Below are positions 9,747 to 19,736 of a stretch of DNA of 51,299 nucleotides, piece after piece. The stretch is from Clostridiales bacterium (GTDB taxonomy: Bacteria > Bacillota > Clostridia > Christensenellales > Aristaeellaceae): the NCBI GenBank assembly GCA_015056155.1, contig SVGU01000009.1, positions 1 to 51,299 of the forward strand. Direction: 5' to 3'. The notes beneath the pieces are model-generated. The model saw only the letters and a list, made by a program, of their open reading frames with translations. It was not told the DNA's origin and did no database searches. Within the stretch, counting starts at the first letter, position 1, and each line of letters starts with the position of its first letter. The translations under genes and the position numbers were made by a program.

Positions 9747-9780
9747 AGAGCGTCTGCATTGTGTGTGCAGCGCTCTTTTT
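9747..9780 (+). terminator. Rho-independent terminator after era
   Basis: AGAGCG-T-CTGCA (9747-9758) pairs with TGCAG-CGCTCT (9766-9776) with one bulged T, followed by a T-run. It closes the yqfC-to-era operon. Confidence 0.85.
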
Positions 9781-9800
9781 GTCGTTCCGGCCCGCTTTCA

Positions 9801-9829
9801 TTGACACGGCATGGGAGAAATGGTATAAT
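9801..9829 (+). promoter_or_regulatory. Consensus sigma-A promoter of glmM
   Basis: TTGACA (9801-9806), a 17-base spacer, then TATAAT (9824-9829). Both hexamers are perfect, suggesting strong constitutive expression. Confidence 0.92.
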
Positions 9830-9916
9830 GTATCCGCGTTTTTTCGCTCAGGCAGGAGGGGAAGCCTCTGCTTCTTCAAACGAACTGCTGCCTGAATAAT
9901 GAAGGAGAGAGTTGAA

Positions 9917-11302
9917 ATGGGCAAGTATTTCGGCACCGACGGCTTTCGCGGTGAAGCGAATCTGAACCTGACTGCTGACCACGCGTTCCGCGTCGGCCGC
10001 TTCCTGGGCTGGTATTTCGGCGAGGTGAAGCGCCGCAAGGGCGACATGACGCCCCCGCGCATCGTGATCGGCAAGGACACCCGCCGCTCCAGCTATATGT
10101 TCGAGTACACCCTCGTTGGCGGCCTGGTCGCCTCCGGCGCGGATGCGTATCTGCTGCATGTGACCACCACGCCCTCTGTCGCCTATGTGGCCCGGGTGGA
10201 CGATTTTGACTGCGGCATTATGATCTCCGCCAGCCACAATCCCTACTTCGACAACGGTATCAAGCTCATCAACGGTCAGGGCGAAAAGATGGACGATGAG
10301 ACGCAGGACCTGATCGAGGCCTATATCGACGGCCACCTGGAGGTCTTCGGCCAGAAGTGGGACGAGATCCCCTTCGCCACCGGCGAGCACATCGGCCGCA
10401 CGGTCGACTATGTTGCCGGCCGCAACCGCTATATCGGCTACCTGATCTCCCTGGGCATGTATTCCTTCAAGGGTAAGCGCGTCGCGCTGGACTGCGCCAA
10501 CGGCAGCTCCTGGAACATCGCCAAGGCCGTCTTTGAAGCCCTGGGCGCCAAGACGCTGGTCATCAACGCCGAGCCCAACGGCCTGAACATCAACGAGAAC
10601 GCGGGCTCCACCCATATCGAGGGCCTGCAGAAGTTCGTTGTGGACAACGGCTGCGACGTGGGCTTCGCCTACGACGGCGACGCGGACCGCTGCCTGTGCG
10701 TGGACGAAAAGGGCCAGCTGATCACCGGCGACCATATCATGTACATCTACGGAAAGTACATGAAGGAGCGCGGCGAACTGACGAACAACACCGTCGTCAC
10801 CACGGTCATGTCCAACTTCGGCCTGTTCCGCGCCTTCGACGCCATCGGCATCGACTACGCCAAGACCGCCGTGGGCGACAGGTATGTGTATGAGTACATG
10901 ACGCAGAACAACTGCCGTCTGGGCGGCGAGAACTCCGGCCACATCATCTTCACCAAGTATGCCTCCACCGGCGACGGCATCCTGACGAGCCTGAAGATGA
11001 TGGAGGTCATCTGTGCAAAGAAGACCACCCTGTCCGAGCTGGCGAAGGAGCTGATCATCTTCCCGCAGAAGCTGGTCAACGTCCGCGTGAAGGACAAGGC
11101 GGCGGCGCAGGCGGATGCGGATGTGCAGGCGGCTGTCGCGGCCGTGGCGGAAAAGCTGGGCGATACCGGCCGCATCCTCGTCCGCGAGAGCGGCACCGAG
11201 CCGGTGATCCGCGTCATGGTCGAGGCGGAGAGCGAAGAGGTCTGCAGCGAATGCTGTGAATCCGTTGTGAAGGTGATCCGCGCAAATGGCCATTGTGTCT
11301 GA
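9917..11302 (+). CDS. glmM: Phosphoglucosamine mutase
   Basis: 461 residues of the alpha-D-phosphohexomutase family. The start MGKYFGTDGFRG is the classic GlmM N-terminus. The phosphoserine loop ISASHNP contains Ser106. The metal-binding loop is DGDADRC, and the C-terminal phosphate-binding segment is RESGTEPVIRVM. It converts glucosamine-6-phosphate to glucosamine-1-phosphate for UDP-GlcNAc and thus peptidoglycan. The start at 9917 is chosen over an upstream in-frame ATG at 9899 because AAGGAG (9902-9907) is 9 bases away. The 3' end overlaps the sugar transferase gene by 17 bases. Confidence 0.95.
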   Translation: MGKYFGTDGFRGEANLNLTADHAFRVGRFLGWYFGEVKRRKGDMTPPRIVIGKDTRRSSYMFEYTLVGGLVASGADAYLLHVTTTPSVAYVARVDDFDCGIMISASHNPYFDNGIKLINGQGEKMDDETQDLIEAYIDGHLEVFGQKWDEIPFATGEHIGRTVDYVAGRNRYIGYLISLGMYSFKGKRVALDCANGSSWNIAKAVFEALGAKTLVINAEPNGLNINENAGSTHIEGLQKFVVDNGCDVGFAYDGDADRCLCVDEKGQLITGDHIMYIYGKYMKERGELTNNTVVTTVMSNFGLFRAFDAIGIDYAKTAVGDRYVYEYMTQNNCRLGGENSGHIIFTKYASTGDGILTSLKMMEVICAKKTTLSELAKELIIFPQKLVNVRVKDKAAAQADADVQAAVAAVAEKLGDTGRILVRESGTEPVIRVMVEAESEEVCSECCESVVKVIRANGHCV

Positions 11303-11981
11303 TCCCGGGAAAAATACCGGAGATTGCGCGCAGGCAGAGGACTGCGTGCACATACGGAAGAAACGCGGGTTCTACCAGACCTGCGGCAAGCGGATGACGG
11401 ACGTGCTGCTGGCGCTGATCGCGCTGGCGGTGCTGTGGCTGCCGATGCTGCTGATCGCGCTGCTGATCCTCATCATTGACGGGCGGCCGGTTTTGTACCG
11501 CCAGACGCGTCTGGGGCAGGGCGGCAAGCCGATCACGATCTGCAAATTCCGCAGCATGTGTCCGGACGCAGACAAGCGTATCGGTCAGCTCGATCCGGAC
11601 ATGCAGAGGCAGTATGAGCGCGAGTTCAAGATCGACCGCGACCCCCGGGTGACCCGGCTTGGCGCGCTGCTCCGGCGTTCCTGCCTGGATGAGCTGCCGC
11701 AGCTGTGGAACATCCTGAAAGGGGAGCTGAGCTTCGTCGGTCCCCGGCCGATCCTCCCGGAGGAGCTCCGCTGCTATGCGCCGCAGGAGCAGGCGATGTT
11801 CCTCAGCGTGCGGCCCGGACTGACCGGTTACTGGCAGGCCTGCGCAAGGCCGGAGGACACCTACACCGCCGGCCGCCGGCAGAAGATGGAGCTGTGGTAT
11901 GCACAGAATGTGTCATTCTTCTTTGACCTGAAGATCCTGCTGAGGACAGTCTGCACGGTAATCCGCAAGATGTTGGGTTAA
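11286..11981 (+). CDS. Bacterial sugar transferase (undecaprenyl-phosphate sugar phosphotransferase type)
   Basis: 231 residues with the short monotopic phosphoglycosyl transferase domain. There is one hydrophobic segment (about 37-62), then [15 protein letters not shown], the [10 protein letters not shown] segment, SFVGPRP, and PGLTGYWQ near the C-terminus. These are the hallmark motifs of enzymes that load the first sugar-phosphate onto undecaprenyl phosphate for exopolysaccharide, capsule or teichoic acid-type polymers. The sugar cannot be inferred. The gene starts inside glmM (17-base overlap), so it is coupled to a gene supplying amino-sugar precursor. An AAGGTG Shine-Dalgarno lies inside glmM. 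Confidence 0.92.
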   Translation: MAIVSDPGKNTGDCAQAEDCVHIRKKRGFYQTCGKRMTDVLLALIALAVLWLPMLLIALLILIIDGRPVLYRQTRLGQGGKPITICKFRSMCPDADKRIGQLDPDMQRQYEREFKIDRDPRVTRLGALLRRSCLDELPQLWNILKGELSFVGPRPILPEELRCYAPQEQAMFLSVRPGLTGYWQACARPEDTYTAGRRQKMELWYAQNVSFFFDLKILLRTVCTVIRKMLG

Positions 11982-12039
11982 AAACCAGGTAAAGTGGAGA
12001 ATTTAATGAAGTTTCTGTGAAAAAAAGCGCCGTTTGCTC

Positions 12040-12068
12040 TTGAATATTCTGGCAGGGTTTGGTATAAT
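12040..12068 (+). promoter_or_regulatory. Sigma-A promoter of the LRR/Ig-like protein
   Basis: TTGAAT (12040-12045), a 17-base spacer, then TATAAT (12063-12068), about 50 bases before the ATG at 12119. Confidence 0.82.
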
Positions 12069-12118
12069 CATCATAAGATGCTGTATGTGTGATACGGCTG
12101 AAGGGAGTTGTTACATCT

Positions 12119-14116
12119 ATGAAGAGGCTTACATCCGTTCTTCTCGTGCTCGCAATGCTGCTTACGTTCATGCCCGCTGTGTATGCGGAAGGCGGCAGTG
12201 ATTTCGAGATCTCCGGAAATACGCTTGTCCGCTACAATGGCACCGGCACGTCCGTGACGGTTCCCGCTGAGGTAGAGGTCATCGGTTCCGGTGCGTTCCA
12301 GAACAACAAGACGCTGATCTCCGTTCGCTTTGCGGGCAAGGTCAAGTCCATTCAGTCGCAGGCTTTCGCCGGCTGTGAAAAGCTGACCTTCGTTTCCTTT
12401 ACGGACGTTTCCGCTCTGGAGTCCATCGGCAGCAAGGCTTTCGCGGGCTGCGCGAAGCTGAATCCCTCCTGGGCATCCAAGGTTGCGAACGTTGCCGGAA
12501 ATGCCTTTGAAGGCTGCAACACCGGCGCTCAGGGCGTGTTCTCCAACAACAAGGCTGACATCCCCACGCCTGCCCCCACCCCCGTTCCCACGCCCACTCC
12601 GGCTCCCGAAGTGACTCCCGATCCCGTGGATCCTGAAGTCCCTGCTGATCCGGAAGCGCCTGTGGATCCCGAAGTCCCTGCGGATCCCGAAGAGCCTTCC
12701 ATCTCCGTGGAGACCAAGGACGCGATCGAGATCGTCGTGCAGCCTGTGGATCAGGTTGTGGCGGTCAATGCCAACGCCGTCTTCACTGTTGAGGCGATCG
12801 GCGAAGGCCTGACTTATCAGTGGCAGTCCAAGACCCCTTCCGCGACCAAGTGGTCTAATTCTTCCCTGACGGGCAATAAGACCGCGACGCTGACCGTGAA
12901 GGCGCTGTCCACTCGTTTCAACAACTACTATCGTTGTGTGATCACTGACGCCAACGGCAATACCGTGACTACCCAGGCTGCGCAGCTGATCGATGAGAGC
13001 ACTGCGACCCTCGAGATCGTCACCCAGCCCACCGATCAGATCACGAAGCTTGATGAGACGGTTGTCTTCACTGTCGAAGCAAACGGTATTGATCTGAGCT
13101 ACCAGTGGGAGTACAAGACCAGCGCGTCCTGGATGGTCTGTAGCCTCACCGGTAACCAGACCAACAAGCTGATCGTGAAGGCGATCGAGTCCCGTATGGG
13201 CAACTACTATCGCTGCGTGATCACTGACAAGAATGGCAACACGGTGACGACGGATGCCGTCCAGCTGCTGAACATCGCTGAGATTCCTTCCACCAACATC
13301 ACCATCGTTGAGCAGCCCGTTGAGCGCGTTGTCGCAGAGAATACGAACACGTACTTCAAGGTCGTCGCCGAAGGTGAGAACCTGACCTATCAGTGGCAGT
13401 ACCGCACTCCCACCGCTACCCGCTGGTACACCTGCACGCTGACCGGCAACACCACTTCCAAGCTGACCGTGAAGGCACTGGCGAATCGCTTTGGTAACTA
13501 CTACCGTTGCGTGATCACGGATGCCGAGGGCTTCTCTCTGGCGACCGATGCGGTTCGTCTGCTTGAGGATGGCGTCGAGATTCCGGATATCAAGCTCGAG
13601 ATCACTCAGCAGCCCACGGACCAGATCGTTGAGCTGAATGCCAAGGCGATCTTCAGGGTGGGTGCTACGGGCGATGGCCTGACCTTCAAGTGGCAGTACA
13701 AGACCGCTACCGGTACGAAGTGGCTCGACAGCTCCCTGTCCAACAGCAAGTACGCGATCTTCTCCATCAAGGCGATCAGCTCCCGTATGGGTTACAGCTA
13801 TCGCTGCGTGATCACTGACATCCATGGCAATCAGGTGATTTCCGATGCAGTGAAGCTCCTGGAAGACGTCCCCTATGTGGAGATCGACGGCGTACAGTAC
13901 GAGATCACCGGCACCACTGCTGAGATCATCGGCTACGTCGGCACTGCCACCAACCTGACGATCCCCGAGAAGGTGAATGACGCGACGGTCATCCGCGTTG
14001 GCGAGGCTGCCTTCGAAGGCAACACCACGCTGACCAGCATTGACCTGCCCGACACCATCACCACGATCGGCCGCCGTGCTTTCGCAAACTGCACCAAGCT
14101 GGCTGAGATCAAGTAA
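12119..14116 (+). CDS. Secreted leucine-rich repeat/Ig-like repeat protein (BspA-like)
   Basis: 665 residues. A clear signal peptide (1-23, MKRLTSVLLVLAMLLTFMPA) is followed by BspA-type LRR_5 units (about 25-140; motifs VIGSGAFQNNKTL and IGSKAFAGCAKL). A Pro/Asp/Glu linker follows (about 150-195). Four Ig-like repeats of about 95 residues begin near 203, 297, 393 and 493; each has QP, YQWQ-like and YYRCVITD motifs. A final LRR_5 segment (about 586-665) ends in RRAFANCTKL. There is no LPXTG, SLH or other visible wall anchor. Such modules bind surfaces or partners. Function is otherwise unknown. AAGGGAG (12101-12107) precedes the ATG. A terminator follows directly. Confidence 0.85.
   Translation: MKRLTSVLLVLAMLLTFMPAVYAEGGSDFEISGNTLVRYNGTGTSVTVPAEVEVIGSGAFQNNKTLISVRFAGKVKSIQSQAFAGCEKLTFVSFTDVSALESIGSKAFAGCAKLNPSWASKVANVAGNAFEGCNTGAQGVFSNNKADIPTPAPTPVPTPTPAPEVTPDPVDPEVPADPEAPVDPEVPADPEEPSISVETKDAIEIVVQPVDQVVAVNANAVFTVEAIGEGLTYQWQSKTPSATKWSNSSLTGNKTATLTVKALSTRFNNYYRCVITDANGNTVTTQAAQLIDESTATLEIVTQPTDQITKLDETVVFTVEANGIDLSYQWEYKTSASWMVCSLTGNQTNKLIVKAIESRMGNYYRCVITDKNGNTVTTDAVQLLNIAEIPSTNITIVEQPVERVVAENTNTYFKVVAEGENLTYQWQYRTPTATRWYTCTLTGNTTSKLTVKALANRFGNYYRCVITDAEGFSLATDAVRLLEDGVEIPDIKLEITQQPTDQIVELNAKAIFRVGATGDGLTFKWQYKTATGTKWLDSSLSNSKYAIFSIKAISSRMGYSYRCVITDIHGNQVISDAVKLLEDVPYVEIDGVQYEITGTTAEIIGYVGTATNLTIPEKVNDATVIRVGEAAFEGNTTLTSIDLPDTITTIGRRAFANCTKLAEIK
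12724..13862 (+). repeat. Four tandem Ig-like coding repeats
   Basis: Four direct repeats of roughly 270-300 bases inside the LRR/Ig-like gene, starting near 12724, 13011, 13298 and 13597. The best conserved DNA encodes the YRCVITD segment (for example near 12929, 13208 and 13800). Copies 1 and 3 are close to each other. The pattern suggests internal duplication and possible copy-number variation. Confidence 0.75.
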
Positions 14117-14127
14117 TTCTCAAAAAC

Positions 14128-14164
14128 AAACCGCCTGCGGTGCGATCTGCAGGCGGTTTTTCTG
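14128..14164 (+). terminator. Rho-independent terminator
   Basis: AAACCGCCTGC (14128-14138) pairs with GCAGGCGGTTT (14149-14159), followed by T residues. It ends the LRR/Ig-like gene. Confidence 0.9.
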
Positions 14165-14179
14165 TGCACGGCAGTTTAA

Positions 14180-14267
14180 ACAGACTGAAAGTCTGTATAG
14201 GCATCGAAACGCACTTCTCTTTCGAAGTTGAATAACACATTCTCTGAAGAACAGACTATCGGTCTGT
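14180..14267. repeat. Two ACAGAC-N5-GTCTGT palindromes
   Basis: Two perfect 6-base inverted repeats with 5-base spacers, at 14180-14196 and 14251-14267, lie 71 bases apart in an otherwise empty gap between two terminators. They are flanked by A+T-richer sequence than the surrounding genes. They could be protein-binding sites or remnants of a small repeat element. No gene in the gap reads away from them. Confidence 0.55.
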
Positions 14268-14292
14268 AATGGTAGTTCAAAGAAGATACATC

Positions 14293-14330
14293 AAAAAGGT
14301 CAGCGTGGAAATGCATTCCCGCTGACCTTT
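14293..14330 (-). terminator. Rho-independent terminator of the SSB-like gene
   Basis: On the minus strand AAAGGTCAGCG (14330-14320) pairs with CGCTGACC (14305-14298), followed by TTTTT. The stem could also work weakly on the plus strand. Confidence 0.85.
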
Positions 14331-14368
14331 CATATTCAAATGAGGCGTCGATACGGTTGTGATCCTGC

Positions 14369-15079
14369 TTACTGGGGCGGATTAGCGCCATACATCCCGG
14401 CATCGCTCATCATGGCAACCTCGTCATGCTGGCCGTTTCTGATCACGAAGGGAGCAACCGGCTGTACGGAACCTTCCGCCATGGTCAGCCTGCCGACGGA
14501 TACTTCATAGGCGGTCTTGCCGATCACGGAGCCGTCAGCGAGCTGCTTCTGGTACGCTCGGCTCTGGAAGCGTCCCAAAAGCGTCACCTTGTCGCCAACC
14601 TTCAGATGACTGGCGAAGCGCGCGGTGCGCCCCCAGGTGATGCAGGGGATGTAGTCGCTCTTGCCGTACGCTCGGTTGACGGCGAGCATCAGGTCGGCGA
14701 TCTCGCGGCCGAAGGGCGTCGTCCGGTAGGACGGAAGCTTGCACAGGGCGCCGGTCAGCTGGACCTGATTCGGGTTCTCATCCGTGTCCGGGTCCAGAAG
14801 GCGCTGTGCAAAGCCGGTGATCAGCAGCCGTCCCGCACCCTCGACGATCTTGTTGTAGCTGCGCAGCTGCCCCTCAAGGCAAAGCGGGGCACCGATCTCC
14901 AGGTTCACGCCCTCCATCAGCCGCTCGGACAGCGTGATGGGCAGCAGATCCTCCGCACCGGAGAGGCGCGGCACGGACAGGGTTGCATAGTAGAATTTCT
15001 CCCCAAAGACCTCGTGGCCATAAACGGGGGTGTCGGTCAGAATGCCGCTCAGATGCAGGTAATTCCCGGTTTCTTCCAT
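14369..15079 (-). CDS. Single-stranded DNA-binding-like protein with two OB folds
   Basis: 236 residues. Two OB-fold units are visible: one at about 1-100 (NYLHLSGILTDTPVYGHEVFGE) and one at about 103-200 (NQVQLTGALCKLPSYRTTPFG, then CITWGRTARFASHLKVGDKV and LLGRFQSRAYQK). The second is the more SSB-like. Typical SSB has one OB fold plus an acidic DDDIPF-type tail. Here the C-terminus ends in MYGANPPQ with no such tail, so interaction with the usual SSB partners is doubtful. It lies 75 bases downstream of the polysaccharide deacetylase in the same direction and may be cotranscribed. Probably a divergent SSB paralogue; substrate unproven. Confidence 0.78.
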   Translation of the reverse strand: MEETGNYLHLSGILTDTPVYGHEVFGEKFYYATLSVPRLSGAEDLLPITLSERLMEGVNLEIGAPLCLEGQLRSYNKIVEGAGRLLITGFAQRLLDPDTDENPNQVQLTGALCKLPSYRTTPFGREIADLMLAVNRAYGKSDYIPCITWGRTARFASHLKVGDKVTLLGRFQSRAYQKQLADGSVIGKTAYEVSVGRLTMAEGSVQPVAPFVIRNGQHDEVAMMSDAGMYGANPPQ

Positions 15080-15154
15080 AGCGATTCACCTTTCTTGGGC
15101 ATGAAGCCCTCTTCCAGATATGCTCCGGCAGCCGCATGGGATGGCAGCGGCAGT

Positions 15155-15994
15155 TTACTGCGCAGCGGCCGGATGCTGTTTTCCTTGCACGTCGATCGTC
15201 GTTTCCCCTTCAAGCAGGATCTCTCCGGCAGGGATCATCGTGAAGCCGTGCTCCTTGTAGAAGGCAAGGATCTGCGGCAGAGCGTCCACGATGAATTCGC
15301 TGTCGTTGTGAAAGAGGATAATGTCGCCCGGCTGGACGTTCGCCGTAGCCCGCTTGACCAGGTCGCTGACGCCGCGGTTCTTCCAATCCAGCGAATCAAT
15401 GCTCCACTGGACCGCCTCGTACCCCTCGTCCCTGCTGACGCTCACGACCTTGTTGTCGTAATCGCCGTAGGGGGGCCGGAAGAGCGTCGGGCGGATACCG
15501 GTCAGCGCCTCGATCTTGTCCGAGCACCCCTTCAGCTCCTGACGCATTTTGCTCTCGCTGATCTGCGTCATGTGGGGGTGTGAATCGGAATGATTCCCGA
15601 TCTCATGCCCGCGTGCAGCGATCTCCCTGACGAGCTCGGGGTACTTGTCGACCCAGATGCCGACGAGGAAGAAGGTCGCCTTCGCGTCGTATTCGTCCAG
15701 CAGGTCGAGGATCGCCAGCGTCTTGTCGCCGCCCCAGGATGCGTCGAAGGTCACGGAGATCACCGGATCCTCCCGTTCCACGGAGTAGACGGGCAGCACA
15801 CGCCTGACCGCTACCACATCGGTGGCCTGCGCCTGAAGGGGGCCGATGTAGAGCGCAGCCAGGCCGAGCAGGGAAGACAGCAGGCAGGCTTGCAGCTGCC
15901 AGGCGATGCGGCGCGGGGAGCGTCGTTTCCGCGGTGCGTCCGGCCAGCTGAGCTCGGGCTTGGGGCGGGGCTTGAAGGGCGTGTTTGAAGTCAT
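15155..15994 (-). CDS. Polysaccharide deacetylase (NodB/PdaB-like), membrane-anchored
   Basis: 279 residues. A basic cytoplasmic N-terminus (KPRPKPELSWPDAPRKRR) precedes one membrane segment (about 37-57) and then an extracellular NodB homology domain. Motif 1 is SVTFDASWGGDKT. Motif 2 is HEIGNHSDSHPHM, with the two metal His. Motif 3 is RPPYGDYD, and IILFHND lies near the end. The Asp-Ala in motif 1, where catalytic family members have Asp-Asp, is common in sporulation-type clostridial homologues. Expected substrate is peptidoglycan or another N-acetylated glycan. The start at 15994 is one of two close ATGs (the other at 16006, four residues longer). An unusually long leader precedes it. Confidence 0.88.
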   Translation of the reverse strand: MTSNTPFKPRPKPELSWPDAPRKRRSPRRIAWQLQACLLSSLLGLAALYIGPLQAQATDVVAVRRVLPVYSVEREDPVISVTFDASWGGDKTLAILDLLDEYDAKATFFLVGIWVDKYPELVREIAARGHEIGNHSDSHPHMTQISESKMRQELKGCSDKIEALTGIRPTLFRPPYGDYDNKVVSVSRDEGYEAVQWSIDSLDWKNRGVSDLVKRATANVQPGDIILFHNDSEFIVDALPQILAFYKEHGFTMIPAGEILLEGETTIDVQGKQHPAAAQ

Positions 15995-16226
15995 CCTTGC
16001 CACCATCCTTTTATAGTCTATGCAGCGATACCGGGAATAAGTCCGGTTTCCCTGCATCCGCCAAAGGCAGTGCCGCTTCGACAAGGTCGGGATCTGTCCC
16101 GGCGGCTGGTGGAGTGTATGATGTTGCTTCATTGATTAAAACGCACGACTGTCGGGAAATATTTCACGGACAGGGAAGATTTACAACTCATTAACAATTA
16201 CGAGTACATATCTATCTTCCGGTCTT

Positions 16227-16255
16227 ATTATATGCAGCTTTTATGACGATTGAAT
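16227..16255 (-). promoter_or_regulatory. Possible promoter of the polysaccharide deacetylase
   Basis: Minus-strand TATAAT (16232-16227) with only a poor -35 (around 16255-16250). If used, the leader is about 225 bases long. The 355-base gap 15995-16349 holds this, the structured leader and the groEL terminator. No coding region is evident. Confidence 0.35.
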
Positions 16256-16298
16256 GAACACGATGCAAATTTGCACGAATTTCGCAAAGACGACAAAT

Positions 16299-16328
16299 AA
16301 CGCTCTCCCCGGCGAAGGAGAGAGCGTT
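16299..16328 (-). terminator. Probable terminator of groEL
   Basis: AACGCTCT (16299-16306) and AGAGCGTT (16321-16328) form a stem just past the groEL stop. The downstream minus-strand T-run is short, so efficiency is uncertain. Confidence 0.5.
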
Positions 16329-16349
16329 TGATGCAATTGGGGGTCCGGC

Positions 16350-18008
<1,659 letters not shown>

Positions 18009-18059
18009 TTACTTCACAAATAACCTGCACGTCCATGAGGTGCAGACGGTCGGCTCTCT

Positions 18060-18439
<380 letters not shown>

Positions 18440-18510
18440 GAGGAACAAATGTTCTATTCAAAACTTTCGCCGGTTTCCGGCAGGGAAAATGTGCAATTTG
18501 CGAACATATC

Positions 18511-18539
18511 TGTCCAACGAGCGCAAAACGTGATATAAT
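18511..18539 (+). promoter_or_regulatory. Extended -10 promoter of mutY
   Basis: TGATATAAT gives an extended -10 with TATAAT at 18534-18539. The -35 position (TGTCCA, 18511-18516) is weak. It diverges from the groES promoter. Confidence 0.6.
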
Positions 18540-18569
18540 ATGATGAAAGAAAATCACGGAGGAAGACGG

Positions 18570-19622
18570 ATGAAGGAACAGTGTCAGCGCCTGCTGCTTG
18601 ACTGGTATGACAAGAACGCGCGGGAATTGCCGTGGCGGGGGATCCATGACCCATACCGCACATGGGTGAGCGAGACGATGCTGCAGCAGACGCGCGTGGA
18701 GACGGTCCGGGGGTACTATGACCGGTTCCTCAAGCGGTTTCCCACGGTGCAGGCGCTGGCGGAAGCGCCGCAGGACGACGTCCTCAAGCTGTGGGAGGGC
18801 CTGGGCTATTACAGCCGCGCAAGGAACCTGCACAAGGGAGCGCAGCAGGTCGTGGAGCAATATGCGGGCGTGATCCCCTCCGATCCGGCAGAGCTGCGCA
18901 GGATCAGCGGCATCGGCCCCTACACCGCCGGGGCGATCGCCAGCATCGCCTATGACCGGCCCATCCCTGCGGTGGATGGGAACGTGATCCGCGTGGTGTC
19001 ACGCCTGCGCGGCATCCGCGAGAACGTCGGCGTCCCGTCTGTGCGGCGGCTGCTGGAGGCGGAGGCTGCCTCGCTGGTGCCGTCGAACAGGCCGGGGGAT
19101 TTCAATCAGGCGCTGATGGACCTTGGCTCGGGCGTCTGCGTGCCCGGAACGCCCTCGTGCGAGCGCTGCCCGCTGAAGGGCTGCTGCGCCGCCTTCGCGG
19201 ACGGCGATGCGGATGAGCTGCCGGTGCTGCCGCGCAAGAATCCCCCCAGGCAGCTTCGCTACGACGTCTGCCTGATCCTCAGCGGCGGCCGCATCCTGAT
19301 GCGCCAGCGCACGGAAGCCATGCTCAGCGGCCTCTGGGTCTACCCGATGCTGGAGGGGCAGAATACCGTCAGCCGCCTGCCTGCTGCCGTGCGGAAGGCG
19401 TGGAAGCTCACCGTAAGCAGTGTCCGTGCAGAAGGGGAGGCGCGGCATGTTTTCACGCATCAGGTGTGGAACATGCGCCTGTATGTCATGGAAGCGGAGG
19501 AGCAGGCGCATGCGCCGGCTGGCATGCGCTTCGTGAGCCCCGAAGAAATGGAAGCGCTTGCGATCCCCACGGCCATGCGCGCGGCCAGAGCGCTGGCGGT
19601 GAAGCTCCTGCGCGGCTGCTGA
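18570..19622 (+). CDS. mutY: A/G-specific adenine glycosylase
   Basis: 350 residues. Catalytic Glu35 lies in SETMLQQTRVETV. The helix-hairpin-helix GIGPYTAGAIASIA is followed by catalytic Asp136 in PAVDGNVIRV. The iron-sulfur motif is Cys-x6-Cys-x2-Cys-x5-Cys (CVPGTPSCERCPLKGCC). A C-terminal Nudix-like domain for 8-oxoG recognition starts near 225 and contains HVFTHQVWNM. It removes adenine mispaired with 8-oxoguanine. The start at 18570 is chosen because GGAGGA lies about 8 bases upstream; an in-frame ATG at 18540 lies at the transcription start and is unlikely. It is divergent from groES. Confidence 0.95.
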   Translation: MKEQCQRLLLDWYDKNARELPWRGIHDPYRTWVSETMLQQTRVETVRGYYDRFLKRFPTVQALAEAPQDDVLKLWEGLGYYSRARNLHKGAQQVVEQYAGVIPSDPAELRRISGIGPYTAGAIASIAYDRPIPAVDGNVIRVVSRLRGIRENVGVPSVRRLLEAEAASLVPSNRPGDFNQALMDLGSGVCVPGTPSCERCPLKGCCAAFADGDADELPVLPRKNPPRQLRYDVCLILSGGRILMRQRTEAMLSGLWVYPMLEGQNTVSRLPAAVRKAWKLTVSSVRAEGEARHVFTHQVWNMRLYVMEAEEQAHAPAGMRFVSPEEMEALAIPTAMRAARALAVKLLRGC

Positions 19623-19659
19623 CCGCCAGCGGCCCAGGAAGCGAAACTGTGGATTTTCA

Positions 19660-19688
19660 TTGACAGAAAGCGCAGAATTTGATAAGAT
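19660..19688 (+). promoter_or_regulatory. Sigma-A promoter of the phosphoribosyltransferase-like gene
   Basis: TTGACA (19660-19665), a 17-base spacer, then TAAGAT (19683-19688). Confidence 0.8.
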
Positions 19689-19736
19689 ATAGAAACCACA
19701 TTGCGTGTCATTTCATTCGCGAGGAGAGATCGAATC

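Noticed and set aside
15995-16226. Leader of the deacetylase gene considered as a cyclic di-AMP, cyclic di-GMP or cobalamin riboswitch
   Set aside because: I could not match the conserved core of any of these classes; only general stem structure is visible.
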